In this document: piece after piece, positions 1-5,717 of the stretch | Layout of the letters: each line of letters opens with the position of its first letter | How positions within the stretch are numbered: position 1 is the first letter of the stretch | Assembly: GCA_002482965.1 (NCBI GenBank) | Contig: DLGZ01000021.1 | Coordinates: forward strand, 1-42,231 | DNA: 42,231 nt | Direction of reading: 5' to 3' | Origin: Verrucomicrobiaceae bacterium UBA7681 | GTDB lineage: Bacteria; Verrucomicrobiota; Verrucomicrobiia; Verrucomicrobiales; Verrucomicrobiaceae | The notes under the pieces: generated by a model | What the model was told of the DNA's origin: nothing | Database searches by the model: none | The model's input: only the letters and a program-made list of their open reading frames with translations | Translations under genes and position numbers: made by a program

Positions 1-1
1 A

Positions 2-277
2 CACACCACTGAGATCCAGACCACGAGCTACGCCATCCTTTACCGGCACAACACCGGTCAACAGGAGAGCGGCATAGCTCTTCATCACCTGGTCAAACTC
101 AAAAACCCCAAGGTCGTCATCACCACGATGCCGCCCATGACCAGACATCAGGAAAACCGGCTCTTCCGTCAAATGGAAGCCTACGTCCATGGACTCCAGC
201 AAAAGGAATTCATCCCTTCGCCTGGGATGCATTGTTCATCCTGTGAGTTCTTCAACGAGTGCCGCCGGTGGTCCTAA
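2..277 (+). CDS. PD-(D/E)XK (RecB/Cas4-like) nuclease, C-terminal fragment
   Basis: This open frame enters from the left edge and stops at 275-277, so only the last 91 residues are visible. The segment contains a T-S-Y-A-I-L-Y-R stretch typical of the helix after the catalytic core in RecB-type PD-(D/E)XK nucleases. It ends in a cysteine cluster (CSSCEFFNEC) like the one that helps hold an iron-sulfur cluster in Cas4/AddB-like enzymes. The catalytic D/E/K residues would lie upstream of the window. It is the first gene of a + strand DNA-processing module that continues with a ligase and a sliding clamp, which fits a role in recombination or repair of mobile-element DNA. The family call is from residue pattern only and cannot be confirmed without the N-terminal part. 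Confidence 0.6.
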   Translation, partial: HTTEIQTTSYAILYRHNTGQQESGIALHHLVKLKNPKVVITTMPPMTRHQENRLFRQMEAYVHGLQQKEFIPSPGMHCSSCEFFNECRRWS

Positions 278-283
278 ACCTGT

Positions 284-331
284 AAAGGGGGTGAATCTCT
301 TCATCGAGGTTTACCCCCTTTATTCACCCCC
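284..331 (+). promoter_or_regulatory. Leader hairpin with two competing right arms before the 339 start codon
   Basis: The arm AAAGGGGGT (284-292) can pair with ACCCCCTTT (313-321). Alternatively GGGGGTGAAT (287-296) can pair perfectly with ATTCACCCCC (322-331). The second arm ends 7 bases before the ATG at 339. No clear Shine-Dalgarno sequence lies between hairpin and start. The two structures are mutually exclusive, so this may be a terminator for the upstream nuclease gene or a 5'-leader switch. Confidence 0.5.
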
Positions 332-338
332 AACACAT

Positions 339-701
339 ATGAAACACCTCATCATCCTCATTTGTCTCCTGATGCCTTTAACCACGGTTAAAGCCGTCTG
401 GCCTTTCACCAGTGCTCCTGATCCTCTCATTGAAGCCAAAGAGAAGATCACCGCCCTGGAAACTCAATTAACCGCTCAGTCCATCACCCTCAATCGCTGG
501 CAGATCGCCACTGGTTCCCTGGCTGTTGGCTGTGCCTTCCTCCTCATCATCGGCGCCGCCCTCGGCTCCAAAACCCGCCATCATTATGAATCAACAACAC
601 GAAGACTGGGACGAACACCCACAACACCTCTCAACGGCCGCAAACCCACAATCCTGGACAAAACAGGCCAAGGCAACTCTGATGAAGCATTGGCGGCCTG
701 A
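339..701 (+). CDS. Small exported or membrane-anchored protein
   Basis: A 120-residue protein of unknown family. The ATG at 339 is chosen because it begins a clear signal-like segment (MKHLIILICLLMPLTTVKA), whereas a longer frame from 189 would run through the upstream gene and the hairpin. After a short helical stretch (EAKEKITALETQL) a second hydrophobic segment at about residues 60-80 (ending CAFLLIIGAAL) is followed by a basic tail. This suggests a periplasmic coiled segment between two membrane anchors, or a cleaved signal plus one anchor. The layout resembles small accessory membrane proteins of phages and conjugative elements, but no function can be assigned. Its 3' end overlaps the next gene in another frame. 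Confidence 0.55.
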   Translation: MKHLIILICLLMPLTTVKAVWPFTSAPDPLIEAKEKITALETQLTAQSITLNRWQIATGSLAVGCAFLLIIGAALGSKTRHHYESTTRRLGRTPTTPLNGRKPTILDKTGQGNSDEALAA

Positions 702-1083
702 GCCGCTGCCTTCACCGGTGGTCGATCAGGAACTCTCACACCTTACCGGTATCGAAAGAGCCGCTGAAGTGCTGAGATTCATGGTCAGCAGGCTGGAATA
801 CGCGCTGTCTCCGATGGGTGCCCTCCGCGAGTTCGCCAAGATGAATATCCGGCTCTGCATCTCCATCGCCATTCCGGTGATGATGGTGGCTCCGCTGGTC
901 ACCATGGCCATCACCCAGTGCAAGGCCTGGGTCGCACTTCTCACAGAGACGTTTAGCAGCTTCGTGCTGTTTCCGCTCTCCGTGGTCCTCAGCATCCTCT
1001 TGGTCTGCGGTCTCATCTACATCGGTCGCAGTCTCCTTGAGATGCGAATGCGAACCCAGCGCCGTGATCCTTACGGTTACTAG
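586..1083 (+). CDS. Small membrane protein, function unknown
   Basis: This 165-residue frame begins with a polar, Trp-containing N-terminus (MNQQHEDWDEHPQHL). It has two strong transmembrane segments, near residues 86-110 (ISIAIPVMMVAPLVTMAI) and 127-148 (FPLSVVLSILLVCGLIYIG). It ends in a basic tail. The ATG at 586 lies inside the previous gene and gives a 116-bp overlap. An alternative ATG at 682 would reduce the overlap to 20 bp and lose 32 residues. The N-terminal residues look protein-like, so the longer form is preferred with low certainty. No family is recognised. The context is a mobile-element module just before the WGR-ligase. Confidence 0.55.
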   Translation: MNQQHEDWDEHPQHLSTAANPQSWTKQAKATLMKHWRPEPLPSPVVDQELSHLTGIERAAEVLRFMVSRLEYALSPMGALREFAKMNIRLCISIAIPVMMVAPLVTMAITQCKAWVALLTETFSSFVLFPLSVVLSILLVCGLIYIGRSLLEMRMRTQRRDPYGY

Positions 1084-1106
1084 CCCAATCCCCAACGACA
1101 AAACCC

Positions 1107-1145
1107 AGGAGCCGGATGATCCCAAAGCGGGGTTGTCCGGCTCCT
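1107..1145 (+). terminator. Strong hairpin between the membrane protein and ligase genes
   Basis: AGGAGCCGGA (1107-1116) pairs perfectly with TCCGGCTCCT (1136-1145). The interior can extend through ATCCC/GGGGT around an AAAGC loop. TTT follows, then a purine-rich GAAAGG near 1163 and the ligase ATG at 1179. It fits an intrinsic terminator or a leader hairpin. Confidence 0.6.
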
Positions 1146-1178
1146 TTCATTTCAACCTCCAACGAAAGGATTTCTCAC

Positions 1179-2243
1179 ATGGAAAGCACCACGCTCTATT
1201 ACCGCGAGGGCTCATCCGACAAGGTTTACCAAGCCAGCATCCGTCCACAAGGCGAAGGCTTCATGGTTCATTTTGCGTATGGCCGTCGTGGTTCCACCCT
1301 CAGCACTGGCACCAAAACTCAAAGCCCTGTCACTCACAACGAAGCCAAACGGATCTACGACAGGCTGATCCACGAAAAGACCGCCAAAGGCTACCTCACT
1401 GGTGATGATGCCGGACAGATCCAGCATCCCACGTCACCGTCAAAGCACACCGGCATTCAGTGTCAGTTGCTCAATCCCATCACTGACGACCAGCTTGAAC
1501 AATTTCTGTTTCATCCGGATTATTGGATGCAGGAGAAGTTCGATGGACGTCGGCTCCTCATCAAAAAGGAAAGCGGCATCATCACAGGCATCAACCGTCT
1601 GGGCTATCCCACGGCGGTTCCTGAGACCATCGCCCAAAGCGCTACCAACTATCCACGCGACTTCATCCTCGACGGTGAAGCTGTTGGAGATCAGTTCCAC
1701 GCATTCGACCTCCTCGCCATCGGACCAGAAGACCTGCGCCCCATGGCATATTCGGTTCGGTATTTCAGGCTGCGGGACATGCTCAAAGCGTTCGACCATC
1801 CCAATATCCACGAGGTGCCTTCCCAACTGGCTCCTGGATTGACGAACTGGTTCACCCAGCTCAGGACCGAAGGCAGGGAAGGGGTGGTGTTCAAGAACAA
1901 GCATGCACCCTACACCCCCGGCCGACCCAATGCCGGAGGCTCCCATCTCAAATACAAGTTCGTGGAAACTGCATCGTTCATCGTCGCCAAGGTGAACGAC
2001 AAGCGCAGTGTTTCCTTGATCCTGTTTGAGAATGGGAAAGTCCGTCCTGCCGGCAATGTGACCATCCCAGCAAACCACAACATTCCCAATCCTGGTGATG
2101 TTGTGAAATGCCGCTACCTCTACGCCTTCAAGGAATCAGGCTCTATCTACCAGCCTGTTTACCTTGGGGAGCGTGAAGACATCCGACACACGGAATGCAC
2201 CACCGATCAGCTCAAATACAAAGCTGAACCGGAGCCTGTGTAA
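1179..2243 (+). CDS. WGR-domain ATP-dependent DNA ligase
   Basis: A 354-residue protein with an N-terminal WGR domain (about residues 5-70, with FAYGRRG at 32-38) fused to an ATP-dependent ligase adenylation and OB domain. The nucleotidyltransferase motif I is EKFDGRR with Lys120 as the predicted adenylated residue. Later motifs are LDGEAVG (164-170), EGVVFKN (234-240) and LKYKF (257-261). The OB-fold portion runs to the C-terminus. Known relatives seal nicks in duplex DNA with ATP. WGR domains bind DNA ends in PARP-type proteins, so here the domain probably delivers the ligase to nicks or ends. The ATG at 1179 is preferred because GAAAGG precedes it and the WGR domain follows at once; an upstream in-frame ATG at 1116 lies inside the hairpin. 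It is directly followed by a sliding clamp gene. Confidence 0.85.
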   Translation: MESTTLYYREGSSDKVYQASIRPQGEGFMVHFAYGRRGSTLSTGTKTQSPVTHNEAKRIYDRLIHEKTAKGYLTGDDAGQIQHPTSPSKHTGIQCQLLNPITDDQLEQFLFHPDYWMQEKFDGRRLLIKKESGIITGINRLGYPTAVPETIAQSATNYPRDFILDGEAVGDQFHAFDLLAIGPEDLRPMAYSVRYFRLRDMLKAFDHPNIHEVPSQLAPGLTNWFTQLRTEGREGVVFKNKHAPYTPGRPNAGGSHLKYKFVETASFIVAKVNDKRSVSLILFENGKVRPAGNVTIPANHNIPNPGDVVKCRYLYAFKESGSIYQPVYLGEREDIRHTECTTDQLKYKAEPEPV

Positions 2244-2274
2244 AAGTTTTCACAAGCTCTCACCCTCACCCATC

Positions 2275-2310
2275 AAGCCCATGTGTCCTTAACCGGCGCA
2301 TGGGCTTTTT
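2275..2310 (+). terminator. Hairpin with conserved loop, copy 1
   Basis: AAGCCCATG (2275-2283) pairs with CATGGGCTT (2299-2307), followed by a T-run. The 15-base loop TGTCCTTAACCGGCG can pair further (U-G, G-C, U-G, C-G), leaving CTTAACC at the tip. It lies between the ligase stop (2243) and the clamp ATG (2338). The same loop recurs at 3911-3924 on an unrelated stem. Confidence 0.65.
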
Positions 2311-2337
2311 GCGTTCAACCACAACACCTAAACACCC

Positions 2338-3768
2338 ATGAACCCCATCGCCCTACCAATTGCGGAACTCAAATCCGCTCTCTCAGGCATCAGCAAGGTC
2401 CTCAACCATAAGGCCAACTTGCCCGCTCTGCTCTGTGTCAAAGTTGAAAGAACCGCAGACGGCTGGATCGCCCTCACGGGATCTGATCTTGACCGTTTTG
2501 TCACCCTGCGTCTCGAACATCCAGCCGAAGGCCCTCCTGTCGCTGCGCTCATCCCGTATGACCAGCTCCTGCAGCTCTCCAAGAACTGCAGCAAAGACGA
2601 ACGCCTTCTCATTGAAACCACCCCTCAAGGCCCAATCATCCGGTTCGCCCTGGCTGACAACCTCGGCGCATCCAAGGTCAAACTGGTCCCTATGGAACTG
2701 TTTCCTCAGACACCACGGATCAAAACCGAAGCCGTGGTCCTGTCTCCTGCAGTCCGAGAGTCACTCCATCAGGCTCTCGACTGCGCCAGCTCCGACGAAA
2801 CCCGCTACATCCTCAATGGCGCCTTCATCGACGCCAGCAACCCCAAGGCGTTCAATGTGGTAGGAACGGACGGAAGGCATCTCTACAGTGCCAATTCGTT
2901 CACTCTGCCGCTCAAGCTCTCGGTCATCATTCCCTCCCACAAGTTCCTCGGCTGGAAGGAATTCAACAGTGACGGTGAATGGCAAATGAGAGCGGATAGC
3001 GAACACATCCAGCTCTCATCAAGACGCTGGAGATTCATCAATCGTCAGATTCAAGGCAAATATCCTGACTGGCGCGTGACGGTTCCGGATCCAGCCAACG
3101 ACAAGACCCACATCACCCTGGATCCATCAAAGCTGGAAACACTCATCAAACTGGTTCAGCGCATTCCTTGTCACGACCCAGACCGCTACCAAACAATCGG
3201 ACTGGAATGGAGAGACGGTAAACTCCAACTCCTCGGCAAAGACGGCGACAACGAGCCATGGACCCGAGTCCCTGTCTCTGACGTCCAAGGAAAAGGCCCG
3301 GAAGTGAGCATCTTCTTCAGCCGGCGGTTTCTCATCAAAGCCCTCGGTTACGGGATGAACACCATCAGCCTCGTCGATCACATGCATCCGCTGAGGTTCC
3401 ACACCAAAGCGAAACAAATGATCGTGATGCCTCTGCGAATGGATCCCGGCCATCCACCAGCACCACAGCAACCCAAACCCGTGAACATGCCGGCATCACG
3501 TCCTGCTGTTCCATCACCATCCACCCCCACACCCATGATCACAAATCCCACATCTGAAGGACCACCACCATCCACCGACCAGAAAACGCCAACGGAAGAA
3601 GCCATCGATATGACCTTGATCATCCGTGACAAGTTCAATGAGGGATTCAACCTGCTGCGCGATCTGTCCATGAAGCTCAAAGCCATCAACCGTGACCAGA
3701 AAGCCAGTGCCCGTGAAATGCAGTCTGTCCGGTCCACGCTTCGCTCCATCCAAGGAATGAAGATCTGA
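2338..3768 (+). CDS. DnaN-like DNA polymerase sliding clamp with C-terminal tail
   Basis: A 476-residue protein whose first 370 or so residues have the three-domain layout of a bacterial beta clamp. The pieces I recognise are the domain-2 start RYILNGAFID, the GTDGRHLYS stretch, VIIPSHKFL, QGKYPDWR in place of the usual IDGKFPDY, and a final MIVMPLRMD matching the usual C-terminal VVMPMR. After that it carries about 105 extra residues. These comprise a Pro/Thr/Ser-rich linker (roughly 372-425) and a helical basic tail (426-476) that ordinary clamps lack. The family forms rings that hold polymerases, ligases and nucleases on DNA. An element-borne clamp beside a ligase and a nuclease suggests a dedicated replication or repair set. 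It is divergent from chromosomal DnaN and may be an accessory copy. Confidence 0.8.
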   Translation: MNPIALPIAELKSALSGISKVLNHKANLPALLCVKVERTADGWIALTGSDLDRFVTLRLEHPAEGPPVAALIPYDQLLQLSKNCSKDERLLIETTPQGPIIRFALADNLGASKVKLVPMELFPQTPRIKTEAVVLSPAVRESLHQALDCASSDETRYILNGAFIDASNPKAFNVVGTDGRHLYSANSFTLPLKLSVIIPSHKFLGWKEFNSDGEWQMRADSEHIQLSSRRWRFINRQIQGKYPDWRVTVPDPANDKTHITLDPSKLETLIKLVQRIPCHDPDRYQTIGLEWRDGKLQLLGKDGDNEPWTRVPVSDVQGKGPEVSIFFSRRFLIKALGYGMNTISLVDHMHPLRFHTKAKQMIVMPLRMDPGHPPAPQQPKPVNMPASRPAVPSPSTPTPMITNPTSEGPPPSTDQKTPTEEAIDMTLIIRDKFNEGFNLLRDLSMKLKAINRDQKASAREMQSVRSTLRSIQGMKI

Positions 3769-3897
3769 ATCTCGGACGTCTCGGACGCGGTTTTGAAAGT
3801 CCTCAAAATATAATCTCTTCAAGGTCCCACGGCCAAAGAGGGATTCGGCAGGCACTTTCAATTCAGCGTCTGGGGCGTTCGAACCATCCCAAACCCG

Positions 3898-3940
3898 AAG
3901 GAGCCAGATGTGTCTTAACAGGCGTGTCTGGCTCCTTTTT
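3898..3940 (+). terminator. Hairpin with conserved loop, copy 2
   Basis: AAGGAGCCAGA (3898-3908) pairs with TCTGGCTCCTT (3927-3937), followed by more T. The loop contains TGTCTTAACAGGCG (3911-3924), nearly identical to the loop at 2284-2298 although the stems differ. The ATG of the next gene (3944) starts only 7 bases after the stem, so translation of that gene would have to begin directly beside it. Confidence 0.65.
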
Positions 3941-3943
3941 GTT

Positions 3944-4126
3944 ATGAAGCGCATCTCATCAATCGTCTTCGACAGGCACGAGCAGCCCAAACGAGCCACG
4001 ATCATCACTCCGCTCGGCACCATCAAAGTCGAATGGAGGAACGGCTACTGGACATCCTCAGGTGATCTCGCAGCCAAACAGCCCGCCGTCCCTGTCATCC
4101 AAAGAATCGAGCGTCTTTTTTCCTGA
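3944..4126 (+). CDS. Small conserved-looking protein (60 aa)
   Basis: A 60-residue frame starting at the ATG directly after the conserved-loop hairpin. It has a beta-rich middle (ATIITPLGTIKVEWRNGYW) and a basic start (MKRISS). No family is recognised. It is placed between the clamp and a DUF932-like gene, on the same strand, with a 32-base gap to the next start. A longer frame from 3908 would begin inside the hairpin and is not favoured. Because it is short, its coding status rests on position and on the protein-like composition. Confidence 0.5.
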   Translation: MKRISSIVFDRHEQPKRATIITPLGTIKVEWRNGYWTSSGDLAAKQPAVPVIQRIERLFS

Positions 4127-4158
4127 CGCTTTCCACCCCAAACCCAAACACCACCACC

Positions 4159-4935
4159 ATGATTGCAAACCTCGATCCGTATCCCGTCATCGCTACCCGT
4201 AAAACACCGAACCTCATTCTCCACTGTGGCGCTCAAAACGTGGACCTTAAGGACGTCCGCAAAGTGAAAACACCATCAGCCACTTCAACCTGGCATCCGA
4301 TCCCGCATCACGATCTGATCGCCACCGTTCAAAGCACCCTCAAGACCACCAACCTCCGTATTGGCACCCAGGCTCATTCGCTGTCCCATGAGGGCCAGCG
4401 ATATTTTGGCTTGATGGAAATCCATGCCAAAAAGGCCAACAACGACGATTATTGCTGGGTTCTGGGACTCCGTAACAGCCACGACAAGACATTCCCCGCC
4501 GGCATTGTCGCTGGTGCTGCAGTTCTGGTCTGCGATAACCTTAGTTTTGTCGGCGATATTAAATTCGCTCGCAAACACACCCGGTTCATCAATCGTGACC
4601 TCCCACAACTGGTGTCACGGTCGATCGGGCTTCTCCTGGCGAAATGGCACGATCAGGACAAACGCATCGCCGCCTACAAAGAAGCAGAGATCACCGACAT
4701 CGAAGCCCATGACTTGCTGATTCGTTCGGTCGATCTGGGTGTGTGCTCCAACCGTTTGATTCCGGACGTTCTTCATGAATGGCGAGAGCCAAAACATGAC
4801 GCATTCGAAGGGAGGAACGTCTGGTCACTTTTTAATGCCTACACAGAGAGCCTCAAAGGCAATCTGGCCGAGCTGCCCAAGCGCACAGAAGCTCTTCACG
4901 GGTTGCTGGATACGCACGTTGGCTTGAGCGCGTGA
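4159..4935 (+). CDS. DUF932-like phage/plasmid protein
   Basis: A 258-residue protein resembling the DUF932 family. The recognisable stretch is LGLRNSHDKTFPAGIVAGAA followed by VLVCDNLSF and ARKHT, which matches the 'N-S-H-D-(x)n-V-C-x-N' core of that family. DUF932 proteins are found almost entirely on plasmids, phages and integrative elements. Their biochemical role is not established. The ATG at 4159 follows a C/A-rich stretch without a clear Shine-Dalgarno sequence. It is the last gene of the left + strand module, and a T-rich hairpin follows. The call rests on motif memory, so another phage-protein family is possible. Confidence 0.6.
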   Translation: MIANLDPYPVIATRKTPNLILHCGAQNVDLKDVRKVKTPSATSTWHPIPHHDLIATVQSTLKTTNLRIGTQAHSLSHEGQRYFGLMEIHAKKANNDDYCWVLGLRNSHDKTFPAGIVAGAAVLVCDNLSFVGDIKFARKHTRFINRDLPQLVSRSIGLLLAKWHDQDKRIAAYKEAEITDIEAHDLLIRSVDLGVCSNRLIPDVLHEWREPKHDAFEGRNVWSLFNAYTESLKGNLAELPKRTEALHGLLDTHVGLSA

Positions 4936-4939
4936 CCGG

Positions 4940-4980
4940 AAAGGGAAGGGGTTCGATTTATTCGAGTCCCTTTTCTTTAG
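4940..4980 (+). terminator. Terminator-like hairpin after the DUF932-like gene
   Basis: AAAGGGA (4940-4946) pairs with TCCCTTT (4967-4973), and a T-rich TCTTT tail follows. The rest of 4981-5148 contains no gene I can support and presumably carries the promoter of the BREX operon, although no convincing -35/-10 pair was found by eye. Confidence 0.45.
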
Positions 4981-5148
4981 CTGGGAGAATACGCCAGGGA
5001 GCTAACCCGAGAGAAACGAGCATCTGGACGGTTGATCAGCGGCTGGATAACGGGGAGGATTGTGTTGGTGGTGACCAGATACATGGGAGCACCCGCATCA
5101 ATTTCTATCCGAAAAATGCCAAGGAATCTTGACTTGGCCTTACCAGCA

Positions 5149-5709
5149 ATGAGAGATATTCAGCAATTGAGCGCACGGCTCTCTCAGAAAAACGCCTATA
5201 TTCAGATCATTTCGTTCTTGAGCCCCAACTTTCCAAATTCTGAATTCACGACCGTTCAGGCCGTAGTGGACCAAGTCCGCCAGGCCCACTACAGGCTGGT
5301 TTGGATCGCTGGAGGATCATCGGCGACGAGATCCAGCTTTATGAGCCAGTTGGCTATAAAAATCGGGTGTCCCTTGTTGATGATTGGGAGAGCGCTTTCA
5401 TCCAGCATTCTGGACCAAACTGCCCCACTTCGTCCTGCTTCAGCAGAGGAGTTTTTTTATGACATGCTGCACAGCAGCAAGAATGATGTCCTCTGTCTCG
5501 ACCAATTGGAAATCCTCTTTGACGAGACGTTGATGTTGAAGGCTGTTGATTTGGTCAGGAATGCTTCTCGACGATTTGTTTTGGCCGTCTCATGGCCGGG
5601 AATCGTGGACGCCAACAGTTTGATTTTCGGCCCGGCGGATCATCCTTCTTATTTTCGTATTCCGCTGTCAGAACTGGAGTGTCCTGTCCATATTCTTTCC
5701 TTTTCCTGA
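5149..5709 (+). CDS. brxF: BREX type 3 BrxF, P-loop-like protein
   Basis: About 186 residues, first gene of a type 3 BREX operon. BrxF proteins are small P-loop ATPases directly upstream of brxC. Here a hydrophobic strand (YRLVWIA) leads into GGSSATRSS at the Walker A position, which lacks the GK[ST] signature. A Walker B-like VLCLDQLEILFD follows. The assignment depends on size, position next to brxC and this fold pattern rather than on an intact ATPase site. The start is uncertain. ATG 5149 is chosen as the nearest to the family length, ATG 5116 and ATG 5083 are in frame upstream, and none has a good Shine-Dalgarno sequence. The gene ends 8 bases before brxC. Confidence 0.6.
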   Translation: MRDIQQLSARLSQKNAYIQIISFLSPNFPNSEFTTVQAVVDQVRQAHYRLVWIAGGSSATRSSFMSQLAIKIGCPLLMIGRALSSSILDQTAPLRPASAEEFFYDMLHSSKNDVLCLDQLEILFDETLMLKAVDLVRNASRRFVLAVSWPGIVDANSLIFGPADHPSYFRIPLSELECPVHILSFS

Positions 5710-5717
5710 TTCCCCCC

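Noticed and set aside
189..338. A 50-residue upstream extension of the small exported protein gene
   Set aside because: It would cover the end of the nuclease gene and the hairpin, and the signal-like start at 339 is far better.
3898..3937. Conserved-loop hairpins considered as integron attC sites
   Set aside because: No GTTRRRY/RYYYAAC pair is at the stem ends, and the TTAAC lies in the loop, not in a core site.
4932..5132. A short frame after the DUF932-like gene
   Set aside because: It runs through a terminator-like hairpin and has no protein-like pattern.
5592..5717. An upstream extension of brxC
   Set aside because: It overlaps brxF almost fully, and the family N-terminus starts at 5718.
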